From Sulfitobacter sp. LCG007 (lineage in GTDB: Bacteria; Pseudomonadota; Alphaproteobacteria; Rhodobacterales; Rhodobacteraceae), in NCBI RefSeq assembly GCF_040801785.1, contig NZ_CP161805.1:2604001-2668000 (forward strand): DNA of 64,000 bases, written 5' to 3'. Below, one piece after another: positions 26,521 through 36,742 of the stretch (its first letter is position 1; each line of letters begins with the position of its first letter). The position numbers and the translations under genes were made by a program. The notes under the pieces were generated by a model. That model had not been told where the DNA came from, searched no databases, and saw only the letters and a program-made list of their open reading frames with translations.

Positions 26521-28049
26521 AGCGCCAGCCCCTCGAGCGCGGCAGGCGGCACGGCCTGTGTCAGCGCTCCGTCCAGAACCAGCCGCGTGGCGGCCTCGAG
26601 ATCGGGCGCCATGTAGCGGTCCCCGGCCAGCTCGGCAATGTCCTGACGCAGGCGCGCGATGACGGCCTGCAAAGGTTGCGACGTCTTCAGCGGACCGCGC
26701 AGCGCGACACCCTGCGCGGCGCAGATCGCCTCGATTCCGACGATCCCCGCAAGGTTGTCGGTCATGCGCAGCAACCGCCGCGCACCGTGGCAGGCCATCG
26801 ACACGTGGTCTTCCTGATTGGCCGAGGTGGGGGTCGAATCGACACTTGCGGGATGGGCCAGCTGCTTGTTTTCGCTCATCAGGGCGGCAGATGTCACCTC
26901 GGCGATCATCAGGCCCGAGTTCAGCCCCGGGTTCGGGCTGAGAAAGGCCGGCAGACCGAAGCTGAGCGCGGGATCGACCAGCAGCGCGATACGGCGCTGG
27001 CAGATCGCCCCGGTTTCGGCGATGGCGAGCGCAAGCTGGTCGGCGGCAAAGGCCACCGGTTCTGCATGGAAATTGCCACCGGAAACGGTGGTGCCGTCCG
27101 AAAGGACCAGCGGGTTGTCGGTCACCGCATTGGCCTCGATCTCGAGCACCCGCGCCACCGAGCGCATCAGGTCGAGACAGGCCCCCGCCACCTGCGGCTG
27201 GCAGCGGATGCAATAGGGGTCCTGCACGCGCTCGTCACCATCCAGATGGCTTTCGCGGATTTCCGAGCCGTCCAGAAGCGCCCGCAGCGCCGCGCCCGTG
27301 TCGATCTGGCCCCGATGTCCGCGCAACTCCTGTATCTCCGCGCGGAACGGCGCGGAACTTCCCATCGCGGCATCGGTGGAGAGCGCACCGGTCATGACAG
27401 CCGTCGAAAAGATGCGGTGCGCCCTGAAAAGCCCCGCGAGCGCGAGCGCGGTCGAGGTCTGGGTGCCGTTGATCAGCGCCAGCCCCTCCTTCGCCGCCAG
27501 CTCAAGCGGAGCGAAACCGGCCTCGTGAAGTGCGGCTGCGGCGGACATCCGGCGTCCGCGGCGGACGGCCTCGCCCTCTCCCAGCATCGCGGCGGCCATA
27601 TGGGCGAGCGGAGCGAGATCTCCGGATGCGCCAACTGACCCCTGCCCGGGGATCACGGGCAGCAGATCCGCCGCGAGCATCGCCTCGATCCTGGCGATGA
27701 CCTCGGGACGGACGCCCGACGCGCCGCGTCCCAGCGACATGAGCTTCAGCGCCATCATCAGGCGCACGACATCGGGTGGCAGCGGTTCGCCGACGCCGCA
27801 GCAATGGCTGAGAACGAGATTGCGCTGCAGGGTCGCCGTATCGGACGCGGCGATGCGCAGGGAGGCAAGCTTTCCGAAGCCCGTGTTCACGCCGTAGACG
27901 GGCGCGTCGCCCGCGGCGATGGCGGCGATGGCCCGCGCGGCGGCCGCTATCGCGGGCGCAGATTCAGGACAAAGCGCGGCGGGCTCGCCGGAGCGGTAGA
28001 TCCTCTCGAGAACCGATAGCGGAACGTGACCGGGATGCAATTCGATCAT
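26517..28049 (-). CDS. hutH: Histidine ammonia-lyase
   Basis: This 510-residue enzyme removes ammonia from L-histidine to give urocanate, the entry step. The Ala141-Ser142-Gly143 triad in [15 protein letters not shown] cyclises into the MIO electrophile. [11 protein letters not shown] near residue 52 and the later [11 protein letters not shown] with the Glu/His region are also diagnostic. The length is standard. It overlaps hutI by four bases upstream and hutG by three downstream, so the three are translationally coupled. Confidence 0.98.
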   Translation of the reverse strand: MIELHPGHVPLSVLERIYRSGEPAALCPESAPAIAAAARAIAAIAAGDAPVYGVNTGFGKLASLRIAASDTATLQRNLVLSHCCGVGEPLPPDVVRLMMALKLMSLGRGASGVRPEVIARIEAMLAADLLPVIPGQGSVGASGDLAPLAHMAAAMLGEGEAVRRGRRMSAAAALHEAGFAPLELAAKEGLALINGTQTSTALALAGLFRAHRIFSTAVMTGALSTDAAMGSSAPFRAEIQELRGHRGQIDTGAALRALLDGSEIRESHLDGDERVQDPYCIRCQPQVAGACLDLMRSVARVLEIEANAVTDNPLVLSDGTTVSGGNFHAEPVAFAADQLALAIAETGAICQRRIALLVDPALSFGLPAFLSPNPGLNSGLMIAEVTSAALMSENKQLAHPASVDSTPTSANQEDHVSMACHGARRLLRMTDNLAGIVGIEAICAAQGVALRGPLKTSQPLQAVIARLRQDIAELAGDRYMAPDLEAATRLVLDGALTQAVPPAALEGLAL

Positions 28050-29251
28050 GGCGCACGTTCGCCTTCATGGTAGCGCCGCCACAGCGGGTTGAAGCCGATG
28101 CGATAAACCAGCTCGGCCGGATCGCTGACCTCCCAGAATGCAATGTCCGCGGACGCCCCGGGCAAGAGACTGCCCGTCTCGCCGGCCAGTCCGAGGGCAA
28201 GCGCGGCGTTCCGGGTGACGCCGATCAGGCATTCCGGCACGGTCAGGCCAAAAAGCGTTGCGCCCATGTTGAGCGTCAGCAGCAAGGAGGTCAGAGGCGA
28301 GCTGCCCGGATTGCAATCTGTCGCAAGCGCCATGCGCGCGCCCGCGGCGCGCAGGGCCGCAACGGGCGGCTGCCGGGTCTCGCGCAGCGTATAGAAGGCG
28401 CCGGGCAGCAGAACGGCCACCGTCCCGGCGTCGCCGAGAACCCGCGCGTCCGCGTCGCCGAGATATTCCAGATGATCCGCCGAAAGCGCTCCGCGCCGAG
28501 CCGCCATTGCCGCGCCGCCGAGGTCCGAAAGCTGTTCGGCGTGAAGCTTCACCGGCAGGCCGAGCGCCTGCGCCGCATCGAACACACGCTCCATTTCCGG
28601 CACCGAAAAGGCGATGTGCTCGCAAAATCCGTCGACCGCATCGACGAGCCCCTCTTCCCGGGCTTGCCGCAGCCCGGCGATCACGACGTCGTCGATATAG
28701 GCCTGCCGGTTGTCGCGGTCTTCGGGCGGCAGGGCGTGGGCGGCAAGCCATGTTGTCCGGATACGGACCTTGCGCCGCCTGCCGAGTTCACGGGCCGCCC
28801 GAAGCATGTCGAGCTCCGGCTCGATTGCGAGGCCGTAACCGGACTTGATCTCCACCGTGCCGACACCCTCGGCCAGAAGGTGATCAAGACGGGGCAGCGC
28901 CGCTTCGACCAGTTGCTCCACCGAAAGCGCCCGCGTCGCGCTCACCGTCGAAAGGATACCGCCCCCTGCCTGGGCGATCTCGGCATAGCTGCGCCCTTCG
29001 AGGCGCATCCGGAATTCCGCGGAACGCTCGCCGCCGTGGACGAGATGGGTGTGGCAGTCCACGAGAGCGGGCGTCGCCAGCCGGCCGCCGCAGTCGATCC
29101 GCTCGGCATGTTCCGGCAGGTCGAGATCGGCGCGCGGTCCCGCCGCCACGATCCTGCCGCCCTCGACCAGGATGGCGCAGTCCGGCCGGGCCGGGCCGTC
29201 GAAATCCGGCGCGGGCAGCAAGACATCGACGAAGGCTTTGAGAGAGGTCAA
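28046..29251 (-). CDS. hutI: Imidazolonepropionase
   Basis: This 401-residue amidohydrolase opens the ring of imidazolone propionate to N-formimino-L-glutamate. It has metal ligands in [10 protein letters not shown], the substrate region [15 protein letters not shown], and the later KLHAEQLSD and [10 protein letters not shown] motifs. The first codon is TTG at 29251, with GAGG close upstream, and no better ATG gives the conserved N-terminus. Its 98-base upstream gap after hutF holds a possible HutC operator, so it may have its own promoter for hutIHGU. Confidence 0.96.
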   Translation of the reverse strand: MTSLKAFVDVLLPAPDFDGPARPDCAILVEGGRIVAAGPRADLDLPEHAERIDCGGRLATPALVDCHTHLVHGGERSAEFRMRLEGRSYAEIAQAGGGILSTVSATRALSVEQLVEAALPRLDHLLAEGVGTVEIKSGYGLAIEPELDMLRAARELGRRRKVRIRTTWLAAHALPPEDRDNRQAYIDDVVIAGLRQAREEGLVDAVDGFCEHIAFSVPEMERVFDAAQALGLPVKLHAEQLSDLGGAAMAARRGALSADHLEYLGDADARVLGDAGTVAVLLPGAFYTLRETRQPPVAALRAAGARMALATDCNPGSSPLTSLLLTLNMGATLFGLTVPECLIGVTRNAALALGLAGETGSLLPGASADIAFWEVSDPAELVYRIGFNPLWRRYHEGERAP

Positions 29252-29294
29252 GGCGCCTCGGCTGAACGGAATGCATGGGGCCGGAAGATCCGGC

Positions 29295-29311
29295 TATTTG
29301 TATATATGAAA
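29295..29311. promoter_or_regulatory. HutC-like operator candidate ahead of hutI
   Basis: TATTTGTATATATGAAA lies 44-60 bases upstream of hutI. It resembles the TTGTATATACAA-type sites bound by HutC in Pseudomonas and Brucella relatives, with a better left half than right half. Confidence 0.45.
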
Positions 29312-29349
29312 CGCGGGCCGCAGAGTCTGTCAAGCGGGCGGCGATTGTC

Positions 29350-30726
29350 TCAGATGTCGCCCGACAGGCGCATTGCAACCTTGCGATAGGCCGCCTCGAT
29401 GCCGTCCCGGGCGACATGTCGCCCGTCGCGCACCATATGACGCCCCGCCGACCAGACATCCCGCACCAGCCGGTCGTCGGCAGCGAAGATCCAGCTGTCC
29501 AGGATCTGGTCCTCACGCCGGTTGACGAGCGGCAGGGCCGCGCCATCGAGGCCGAGCAGATCTGCCAGCAGACCTTTGGCGATCGCGCCGGAGGGCCGGC
29601 CCGCAGCCTGAGCGCCGCCCGAAACGGCAGTTTCGTAGAGCAGGCGGCCCGTGCTGCGCCCGACGCGGGCAAGGACCGAACGTCGGTTCGTGGCCAGACG
29701 CTGCGAATATTCCAGGGTCCGCAGCTCCTCGCTAAGCGAGATGCGGATGTTGGAATCCGATCCGATCCCGAAGCGCCCGCCCTCTTGGGCATAGACATCC
29801 GCGCTGAAGATTCCGTCCCCCAGACTGCTTTCCGTGATCGGACAAAGACCCGCGACGGCACCGCTGGCGGCAAGCCTGCGGGTCTCGACGTCCGTCATCT
29901 GGGTGCAGTGGATCAGGCACCAGCGATCATCGACCGGATGATGGTCGAGCAGCCAGTCGACGGGGCGGGCACCGGTCGCGCGCCGGACCTCCTCGACCTC
30001 CGCGATCTGCTCCGCAACATGCATGTGGATCGGTGCATCGGGGCTGAGGGAGACCGCCACGGCAAGCCCCTCGGCGCTGACCGCACGCAGGCTGTGCGGC
30101 GCGACGCCGGTTCGCGCATCGTCCGGCAGTTGCGTGACGGCGGCCCGCGCACCCTGCAGCAGCCGTTCGAAGCGGTCCGGGTCGTTGCCGAAACGGACCT
30201 GGCCCGGCCCGAGGGCGCGGCGGTCGATACCACCGTACTGATAGAGCACCGGCAGCAGCGTCAGGCCGATACCGCTTTGCGCGGCGGCGGCACAGACCCG
30301 CGCGGACATCTCTGCCAGATCGGCATAGGGCGCACCGTCCTGCTGGTGATGCAGGTAATGGAATTCCACCGACGCCGCATAGCCCGCTTCCAGCATCTCC
30401 ATCTGGACGAAGGCCGTGATCGCCTCGACATCGTCGGGCGTCAGCTGTTCGAGAAAGCGGAACATCAGCTGCCGCCAGGTCCAGAAACTGTCCGTGGAGC
30501 CGGCCCCGCGCGTCTCGCTCAGTCCGGCCATCGCGCGCTGGAAGGCGTGGCTGTGCACATTGGCGGGGGACGGCAGAAGAATCGCCGCACGATGCGCCGC
30601 CGGGTCCGCCGATGCCCCCTTCTCGACACGCGCGATATTGCCGGAGCGATCGATTTCCACCCGCACGTCACGGGCCCAGCCGCCGGGCAACAGCGCGACG
30701 TCGGCGCAGATCACGGCTCCGCTCAT
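29350..30726 (-). CDS. hutF: Formimidoylglutamate deiminase
   Basis: This 458-residue amidohydrolase converts N-formimino-L-glutamate to N-formyl-L-glutamate plus ammonia, the substrate for hutG. Motifs are NVHSHAFQRAMAGL (metal HxH), the HMHVAEQ triad near residue 234, VDWLLDH, and LCPITESSLGDGIF toward the C-terminus, all typical of HutF. It starts 31 bases after hutC and so shares its transcript. Confidence 0.95.
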   Translation of the reverse strand: MSGAVICADVALLPGGWARDVRVEIDRSGNIARVEKGASADPAAHRAAILLPSPANVHSHAFQRAMAGLSETRGAGSTDSFWTWRQLMFRFLEQLTPDDVEAITAFVQMEMLEAGYAASVEFHYLHHQQDGAPYADLAEMSARVCAAAAQSGIGLTLLPVLYQYGGIDRRALGPGQVRFGNDPDRFERLLQGARAAVTQLPDDARTGVAPHSLRAVSAEGLAVAVSLSPDAPIHMHVAEQIAEVEEVRRATGARPVDWLLDHHPVDDRWCLIHCTQMTDVETRRLAASGAVAGLCPITESSLGDGIFSADVYAQEGGRFGIGSDSNIRISLSEELRTLEYSQRLATNRRSVLARVGRSTGRLLYETAVSGGAQAAGRPSGAIAKGLLADLLGLDGAALPLVNRREDQILDSWIFAADDRLVRDVWSAGRHMVRDGRHVARDGIEAAYRKVAMRLSGDI

Positions 30727-30757
30727 GCGCGCCTTGCCGGGGACCGGGGCATCCGTG

Positions 30758-31486
30758 TCACGCCCCCGCCTCCGCCGCCAGCATCGCGCGCGCGGAGCGC
30801 AGCACGAAGGTCCCGCCCGGGTGCAGGAGCGTCACAGCGGTGATGGCGGCACCGTGCAACGACGTGATCCGGCGGGTCTGCAGCAGCGGCGCACCGATAT
30901 CGACGCCCAGCCATCCGGCTTCCGGCTCTCCCGCCACGACCGCCGTTATCTCGTGGCTGACATCGGAATAGGGCACATGCGCCAACAACCATCGGTTCGG
31001 GCCGGTGTGTCGGAAACTCTGGTCCAGCGCCCCCGGCGCTGCCGTCGGATCGATCCAGCGGTCTTCATGCTGCCATATGGTCCGGTCCGCCCAATGGCGG
31101 CACAGGACGTTCAGGATCTGCGCACCCGGCGCGATGCGCAGATCATGCGCAACCCGCTCCGGTGCCGGGGCGATCCTGCGGTCGATCAATTCGTACCGAT
31201 AGCGCTTGCCTGCGGATGCGATCTCTTCGTGGATGAGCGGAATGCGCAGCAGCACGCCTCCGCTGTCGCGCGGGAGCACCCGGGTCCCTGCCCGCCTGCG
31301 CCGCTCGACGTATCCTTCCGTAGCCAGTTCGCGGACAGCGCGATGGGCCGTCAGTCGCGAGCAGTCGAATTCCTGGGCGATCAGCTCTTCGCTGGGCAGT
31401 TGATCCCCCACCCGAAGCGCGCCGGTCTCGATCCGGTGCTGAAGCGCCGCCTTGACGGTCCGGTAGATCGGTTGCTGTCCAGCCAT
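30758..31486 (-). CDS. hutC: Histidine utilisation repressor, GntR/UTRA family
   Basis: This 242-residue repressor has a GntR winged helix (about 8-75, with GDQLPSEELIAQEFDCSRLTA near residues 27-46) and a UTRA ligand domain from about residue 90, which binds urocanate in known HutC proteins. It heads the hut operon and should repress it until urocanate accumulates. The ATG has no recognisable ribosome site, and a TATAGA-like -10 lies only nine bases upstream, so the message may be leaderless. An operator candidate overlaps that same stretch, implying autoregulation. Confidence 0.93.
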   Translation of the reverse strand: MAGQQPIYRTVKAALQHRIETGALRVGDQLPSEELIAQEFDCSRLTAHRAVRELATEGYVERRRRAGTRVLPRDSGGVLLRIPLIHEEIASAGKRYRYELIDRRIAPAPERVAHDLRIAPGAQILNVLCRHWADRTIWQHEDRWIDPTAAPGALDQSFRHTGPNRWLLAHVPYSDVSHEITAVVAGEPEAGWLGVDIGAPLLQTRRITSLHGAAITAVTLLHPGGTFVLRSARAMLAAEAGA

Positions 31487-31491
31487 GGGCT

Positions 31492-31506
31492 ATTGTCTAT
31501 ACTTAC
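31492..31506. promoter_or_regulatory. HutC-like operator candidate at the hutC promoter
   Basis: ATTGTCTATACTTAC sits six bases upstream of the hutC start and shares TTGTMTATA with the site ahead of hutI. On the minus strand it contains TATAGA, a possible -10 box, so repressor binding here would block initiation. Confidence 0.45.
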
Positions 31507-31601
31507 GGGAATCGCGCCGCCATCCGAATCTGCGGGCATCGTCAGCCTCCGCGCTGTCGCCGCAATGGTCATCGAACCGCCGGATGACCGCCATGACAAC
31601 G

Positions 31602-31636
31602 AAAAAGACCCGGCCGGAGGTTGCTCCGGACGGGCC
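31602..31636 (-). terminator. Rho-independent terminator of the glycerophosphodiesterase gene
   Basis: On the minus strand the sequence GGCCCG-TCCGGAG-CAAC-CTCCGG-C-CGGG folds into a hairpin and is followed by TCTTTTT. It ends about 60 bases beyond the stop of the upstream minus-strand gene. Confidence 0.85.
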
Positions 31637-31661
31637 TGCAATCGTTAAACGGAACCGAGAG

Positions 31662-32717
31662 TCAGGCGGCCTTGCGGCGGCGGACCAGCGCGAAGGCACC
31701 GAGGCCGGTCAGTATCAGCGGTACGCCTGCGGGCAGCGGAACCGGGTTCACCTGATCGGCGAGGAACTCGACGGCGAGATCGGTATAGTTGGTGAAGAAG
31801 CCGTCCATGCCGGCATCGAGCCACTGTGCGTACTGGGCATTTGCCGAGTCGGTTTCCGACCGGTTGAACGTCCAGCCGTGCACGACCAGCCCCAGTGCAT
31901 GCGCCTGTGCGATGAAGTTCGCGTCGAGGTCATATCCCAGGTTCACGCCAACGCCGTCCGCGAAGAGCGCGAGATCCTCGAGGCTGCTGATCAGCCCGGT
32001 GGTCGCGTCATAGACGCCATAGACGTCGCCCGTCTTGCGCACGTACCCCAGCGCCGCGATGGCGTTGTCCATGCCCAGCACGTCCTGCATCTCGGAGAGC
32101 TCGCGCGCGCCGGCGTGGCTGAAGGTCTGGATGATCCCGTTGTCGCTGCGCTTCGTGAAGCCGTATGTCTTCATCTCGGCGAGGATCTGGGTGTTCATCC
32201 CGGTGCTGTTGGGCGTCTTGGCCTCGGGGTAGATCCCGATGTCGTCCCCGGCAGCGCTGTTGTGGGCGTTCACGAGGGCCATGACTTCCTTGAACGTCGG
32301 CACCTTGAACGGGTCGCCCATCGAGGGCGTGTAGCCGGGGTAGCTGGTCGAGGCGGTGGCGCTTGAGGGTTCGACCGTCAGCGATTTGATCTCGTCCAGC
32401 GTAAAGTCCGACACTTTGTAGCCGCCGTTGCGCGGGGCAAACAATGCCTCGACGTTGGTGGTGCGTGTCAGGGTGCTGTCGTGCATCGCGACGAGCACGC
32501 CGTCAGAGGTGGTCTGCAGGTCGGGCTCGACGATGTCGGCGCCCATCTTGATGGCGAGTTCGTAGGCAGCCAGGGTATGCTCGGGCAGATAGCCGCTCGC
32601 GCCACGATGGGCGATCACTTTGGGCGCGTTGCCGTCGAGTGTGTTGTAGGTGGCGGCAATCGAGGGCGCGGCAAAGGCCAGCGCCGCGACAGCTGCGGTC
32701 GCGAGGGTACGATACAT
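31662..32717 (-). CDS. Glycerophosphodiester phosphodiesterase with VPLPA sorting signal
   Basis: This 351-residue exported enzyme releases sn-glycerol 3-phosphate from glycerophosphodiesters. The catalytic core is clear: VIAHRGASGYLPEHT (about 34-48), IVEPDLQTTSDGVLVAMHD with the metal-binding Glu and Asp, and a C-terminal VHGWTFN. A signal peptide covers about residues 1-21. The tail reads NPVPLPAGVPLILTGLGAFA followed by an Arg/Lys cluster, the VPLPA sorting signal for exosortase processing. Thus the enzyme is probably anchored or trimmed at the cell surface, unlike the soluble periplasmic GlpQ. The start follows AGGA, and an upstream 14-codon extension lacks the signal start. Confidence 0.9.
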   Translation of the reverse strand: MYRTLATAAVAALAFAAPSIAATYNTLDGNAPKVIAHRGASGYLPEHTLAAYELAIKMGADIVEPDLQTTSDGVLVAMHDSTLTRTTNVEALFAPRNGGYKVSDFTLDEIKSLTVEPSSATASTSYPGYTPSMGDPFKVPTFKEVMALVNAHNSAAGDDIGIYPEAKTPNSTGMNTQILAEMKTYGFTKRSDNGIIQTFSHAGARELSEMQDVLGMDNAIAALGYVRKTGDVYGVYDATTGLISSLEDLALFADGVGVNLGYDLDANFIAQAHALGLVVHGWTFNRSETDSANAQYAQWLDAGMDGFFTNYTDLAVEFLADQVNPVPLPAGVPLILTGLGAFALVRRRKAA

Positions 32718-32845
32718 GGATACGGGTCCTGTGCAGATTGAGGCATTAATGCGGCGCAAATGCGTCGACAGGATGGCAGTAGGCCGCGATTACGACAGCC
32801 GCGTTACATTATTAACAAGTTAAGGTGACAGCCCGGGTCAGCGGA

Positions 32846-34423
32846 TCAGAACGCGGCGGCCAGAAGCTGGCGGGTATACTCCGTGCGCGGGTTGCCGAAG
32901 ACCTCCTCCGCGCTGCCCTGCTCAACGACGTCGCCCCGCTTCATCACCATCACCTGGTGGGACATCGCCCGCACCACCTTCAGGTCATGACTGATGAACA
33001 GATAGGCCAGCCCGTATTTTTGCTGAAGCTTGCGCAGCAGCTCGACGATCTGCACCTGCACGGTCATGTCGAGCGCCGACGTGGGCTCATCCAACACCAG
33101 AAGCTTGGGGCGCAAGACCATCGCGCGCGCGATGGCGATACGCTGGCGCTGACCGCCAGAGAACTCGTGCGGATAGCGATCCATCGTCGCGGGGTCGAGT
33201 CCGACCTCGACCATGACGTCGCGCACCAGCTCGCGCGGCTGTCGGTCGGGGTCGATCTTGTGGATGGCCAGCCCCTCGGCGATGATCTGGAAGCAGGTCA
33301 TGCGCGGCGAGAGCGATCCGAAGGGATCCTGAAACACGATCTGCATGTCCGCCCGGCGGCGGCGCAGCTCGCGCGTGGACCAGTCGCGGACGTTCTCACC
33401 GAGAAAGCGGATCTCGCCCTCCGACGAGATCAGCCGCATGATCGCCAGCGCCAGCGTCGTCTTGCCGGACCCGGATTCGCCCACGATCCCCAGCGTCTCA
33501 CCTGCCCGCACATCGATGCTGGCGTCGTTGACCGCCTTCACATGGCCGACCGTGCGGCGAAGCAGACCCTTGGTGATCGGAAACCAGACCTTGAGATGCT
33601 CGGTCCTTGCGATGACCTTCGCGCCCTCGGCGACGGGCTCGGGATGCCCCGAGGGTTCGGCGCTCAGCAGCTTCTTCGTGTAGGGGTGCTGCGGGTTGGC
33701 GAAGATTTCGGCGGTGGCGCCGCGCTCGACGATCTCGCCCTTCTGCATCACGCAGACCCTGTCGGCGATGCGCCGCACGATGCCGAGGTCATGGGTGATG
33801 AAGAGCAGCCCCATGCCTTCGGAGGCCTTGAGATCGGCCAGAAGGTCGAGGATCTGGGCCTGGATCGTCACGTCGAGCGCGGTGGTTGGTTCGTCGGCGA
33901 TCAGCACGTCGGGCTTGTTGGCCAGCGCCATGGCGATCATCACCCGCTGGCGCTGTCCGCCCGAAAGCTGGTGCGGATAGCTTGCCAGCCGCGACTCGGC
34001 GTCCTGGATCCCGACCTTGTCAAGCAGTTCGAGGATGCGCGCCCGCGCCGCCTTGCCGGTCAGTCCCTGATGCAGGGCGAGGCTTTCCGAAAGCTGCTTC
34101 TCGATCGAGTGCAGCGGGTTGAGCGAGGTCATCGGCTCCTGGAAGATGAAGCTGATGTCGTTGCCGCGCACGTCGCGCAAAAGCTTCTCGCCAGCCCCGA
34201 TCATCTGTTTGCCATCGAAGGTGATCGAGCCCGCGACCTCCGCGCTGTCGCCCAGCAGCGAGACGGTGGAGAGCGCCGATACCGACTTTCCCGAGCCGCT
34301 TTCCCCCACGATGGCAAGCGTCTCTCCGCGGTCGACATGGAAGGACACATCGCGGACCGCATGCGTCACCTTGCCGTCCTGCCGGAAGCGGACGTTGAGA
34401 TCCTTCACCTCGAGCAGGCTCAT
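32846..34423 (-). CDS. yejF: Peptide ABC transporter ATP-binding protein with two ATPase domains
   Basis: This 525-residue protein fuses two ATPase domains and energises the importer encoded upstream. Walker A motifs are GESGSGKS near residues 38-45 and GESGSGKTT near residue 325. Both halves have the LSGGQRQR or FSGGQRQR signature and the Walker B aspartate in LIADEPT and LVLDEPT. OppC-type C-terminal tails (PYTKKLL and EYTRQLL) are visible. The fused form matches YejF of the YejABEF system, which takes up peptides and microcin C. Its start lies 22 bases after the yejE stop. Confidence 0.93.
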   Translation of the reverse strand: MSLLEVKDLNVRFRQDGKVTHAVRDVSFHVDRGETLAIVGESGSGKSVSALSTVSLLGDSAEVAGSITFDGKQMIGAGEKLLRDVRGNDISFIFQEPMTSLNPLHSIEKQLSESLALHQGLTGKAARARILELLDKVGIQDAESRLASYPHQLSGGQRQRVMIAMALANKPDVLIADEPTTALDVTIQAQILDLLADLKASEGMGLLFITHDLGIVRRIADRVCVMQKGEIVERGATAEIFANPQHPYTKKLLSAEPSGHPEPVAEGAKVIARTEHLKVWFPITKGLLRRTVGHVKAVNDASIDVRAGETLGIVGESGSGKTTLALAIMRLISSEGEIRFLGENVRDWSTRELRRRRADMQIVFQDPFGSLSPRMTCFQIIAEGLAIHKIDPDRQPRELVRDVMVEVGLDPATMDRYPHEFSGGQRQRIAIARAMVLRPKLLVLDEPTSALDMTVQVQIVELLRKLQQKYGLAYLFISHDLKVVRAMSHQVMVMKRGDVVEQGSAEEVFGNPRTEYTRQLLAAAF

Positions 34424-34445
34424 GCGGACGTACCGGCGGCAGGCG

Positions 34446-35627
34446 TCATGCGAAGGTCTTTCTGGGGTCGAAGGCGTCGCGGATCCCTTCGAAGATGAAT
34501 ACGAGCAGCGACAGCATGATGGCGAAGGTGAAGAAGGCGGTGAAGGCCAGCCAGGGGGCCTGCAGGTTCTGCTTGGCCTGGAGCGTCAACTCGCCCAGCG
34601 AGGGCGCGGAGGACGGCAGGCCGAAGCCGAGGAAATCGAGCACGGCGAGCGATGAAATCGTGCCGGTGATGATGAAGGGCAGCATGGTCAGCGTCGCCAC
34701 CATCGCGTTGGGCAGCATGTGGCGGAACATGATGGTGACGTTGCCCACGCCCAGCGCGCGGGCGGCGCGGACATATTCGAGGTTGCGCGCGCGCAGGAAT
34801 TCGGCGCGCACCACGCCGACGAGGCCGGTCCACGAGAATAGCACAAGCAGGAAGACCAGCAGCCAGAAGCTCCGGCCGAGGATCGCGAACATGATGATGA
34901 TCACGTAGAGCGAGGGGGTCGAGGACCAGATCTCGATGATGCGCTGGAACACGAGGTCCAGCCAGCCGCCGAAGAAGCCCTGCACCGCGCCCGCGATGAT
35001 GCCGATGATCGTCGAGGCCCCGGTCACGATCAGGGTGAAGAGGATTGAAAGCCGGAAACCATGGATCACACGGGCCAGCACGTCGCGCTTGGTGCCGTCC
35101 GTTCCAAGCAGGTTCTGGCCGTTGGGCGGCAGCGGCGCGGCGCCGGGGCGGTCGACGGCGGTGTTGTAGGAATAGGGAATGAGCGGCCAGAGCGCCCAAC
35201 CCCGGTCTACGGTTTCGCCCTCGAAGGTCCCGCTTGCGGCCTCTTCCATGACCCCCTCCGGGTCGTCAAAACAGGCTTCAAGCCCGCCGGTGTCGATCAG
35301 GCATTTCACTTCCGGATCGCGGTAGACCGCCTCGGTCTGGAAGTCGCCGCCGAAGGTCGTCTCCGGATGGAAGCTCCAGATCGGGAAGTAGTATTCGCCG
35401 CGGTAGTTCACGACGATGGGTTTGTCATAGGCGATGAACTCGGCGCACAGCGACATGGCGAAGAGGATCGAGAAGATGATCAGCGACCAGAAGGCGCGGC
35501 GGTTGCGCTTGAAATTCCGCCAGCGCCGCCGGTTGAGCGGCGACAGCCAGGTCTTCGGCGCCTCCTCGACCGGGGGCGGCGCGCTCTGGCCCGGCATGCG
35601 TTCGGCGTTGAGATCTATGTGCGACAT
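34446..35627 (-). CDS. yejE: Peptide ABC transporter permease, YejE type
   Basis: This 393-residue inner-membrane permease of the DppC/OppC group has a membrane helix at about residues 45-65, a periplasmic insertion (about 70-190, with the Cys pair CLIDTGGLEAC), then five helices. The EAA-type loop EYVRAARALGVGN lies near residue 293. The start ATG at 35625-35627 follows GGGAGG; the upstream 16 codons lie inside yejB and are rejected. It begins one base after the yejB stop. The extra periplasmic loop distinguishes YejE from ordinary DppC. Confidence 0.93.
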   Translation of the reverse strand: MSHIDLNAERMPGQSAPPPVEEAPKTWLSPLNRRRWRNFKRNRRAFWSLIIFSILFAMSLCAEFIAYDKPIVVNYRGEYYFPIWSFHPETTFGGDFQTEAVYRDPEVKCLIDTGGLEACFDDPEGVMEEAASGTFEGETVDRGWALWPLIPYSYNTAVDRPGAAPLPPNGQNLLGTDGTKRDVLARVIHGFRLSILFTLIVTGASTIIGIIAGAVQGFFGGWLDLVFQRIIEIWSSTPSLYVIIIMFAILGRSFWLLVFLLVLFSWTGLVGVVRAEFLRARNLEYVRAARALGVGNVTIMFRHMLPNAMVATLTMLPFIITGTISSLAVLDFLGFGLPSSAPSLGELTLQAKQNLQAPWLAFTAFFTFAIMLSLLVFIFEGIRDAFDPRKTFA

Positions 35628-35628
35628 C

Positions 35629-36717
35629 TCAGCCCTCCCGCTTCTCGAAGTCGATGCGCGGATCGACGAGGACATACATCAGATCCGACAGGATCCCGAC
35701 CACGAGCCCGATCAGACCGAAGATGAAGAGCGTGCCGAAGACGATCGGGTAGTCCCGGGCCACGGCCGCTTCGAAGCCGAGCCGGCCAAGACCGTCGAGC
35801 GAGAAGATCGTCTCGATGATCAGCGAGCCGCCGAAGAAGACCCCGATGAAGACCGCCGGGAAGCCTGCGATCACGATCAGCATGGCGTTGCGGAAGACAT
35901 GCCCGTAAAGCACCTTGCTTTCCGACAGGCCCTTGGCGCGGGCGGTCATCACGTATTGCTTCTTGATCTCGTCCAGAAAGCTGTTCTTGGTTAGCAGCGT
36001 CAGCGTGGCGAAGGCCGAGATGGTCGAGGCGACGACCGGCAGGGTGATGTGCCAGAAGTAGTCGCCGACCTTGCCGATCCAGCTCAGCTGGTCCCAGTTG
36101 TCGGATGTCAGCCCGCGCAAGGGGAAGATCTGCCAGTAGGACCCGCCCGCGAAAAGGACCAGAAGCAGGATCGCGAAGAGGAAACCGGGGATCGCATAGG
36201 CCGCGATGATCACGCCCGAGGTCCAGGTATCGAAGCCCGACCCGTCCCTGACCGCCTTGCGGATGCCAAGCGGGATCGAGACGAGATAGGCGATCACGGT
36301 GGACCACAGCCCCAGCGTGATCGACACCGGCAGCTTTTCCTTGATCAGGTCGATCACGCCGATGGAGCGGAAGTAGCTTTCGCCGAAATCGAAGCGCATG
36401 TAGTTCCAGATCATCATCAGGAAACGCTCGACCGGGGGCTTGTCGAAGCCGAATTCCCGCTCGAGCTCGGCAATGAATTCGGGTGGGAGTCCCCGGGCGC
36501 CGACATACTGGCTTTCGTTGGCCGACATCTGGTTGTTGCCCGCGTCGTTGCCGCCCCCCGCGAAGCCCTCGAACACGTCTCCCCCGCCCTGAAAGCGTGC
36601 GATGGCCTGCTCGACCGGCCCGCCCGGCACGAATTGCACCAGCGCGAAGTTGATCAGCATGATCCCAAGCAGGGTCGGGATGATCAGCAGCAGACGTCTG
36701 ACGATATAGGCGCCCAT
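35629..36717 (-). CDS. yejB: Peptide ABC transporter permease, YejB type
   Basis: This 362-residue DppB-family permease starts [21 protein letters not shown], shown here only as its family sense: an N-terminal helix, then a periplasmic loop rich in Gly/Asn (about 45-80), and four to five further helices. The EAA loop is [13 protein letters not shown] near residue 266. It pairs with YejE to form the translocation path. It follows the binding-protein gene by 25 bases and directly abuts yejE. Confidence 0.94.
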   Translation of the reverse strand: MGAYIVRRLLLIIPTLLGIMLINFALVQFVPGGPVEQAIARFQGGGDVFEGFAGGGNDAGNNQMSANESQYVGARGLPPEFIAELEREFGFDKPPVERFLMMIWNYMRFDFGESYFRSIGVIDLIKEKLPVSITLGLWSTVIAYLVSIPLGIRKAVRDGSGFDTWTSGVIIAAYAIPGFLFAILLLVLFAGGSYWQIFPLRGLTSDNWDQLSWIGKVGDYFWHITLPVVASTISAFATLTLLTKNSFLDEIKKQYVMTARAKGLSESKVLYGHVFRNAMLIVIAGFPAVFIGVFFGGSLIIETIFSLDGLGRLGFEAAVARDYPIVFGTLFIFGLIGLVVGILSDLMYVLVDPRIDFEKREG

Positions 36718-36742
36718 GGTTGGCCCGGCCCTTCCTTGCGCC

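Noticed and set aside
26521..27213. N-terminal extension of hutG through hutH
   Set aside because: It overlaps a well-defined histidine ammonia-lyase and has no homology; GTG at 26520 gives the conserved start.
32765..32798. PHO-box-like CTGTC repeats upstream of the glycerophosphodiesterase
   Set aside because: CTGTCGT, CTGCCAT and CTGTCG elements occur, but their spacing is 19 and 8 rather than 11 bases, so this is not a credible PhoB site.
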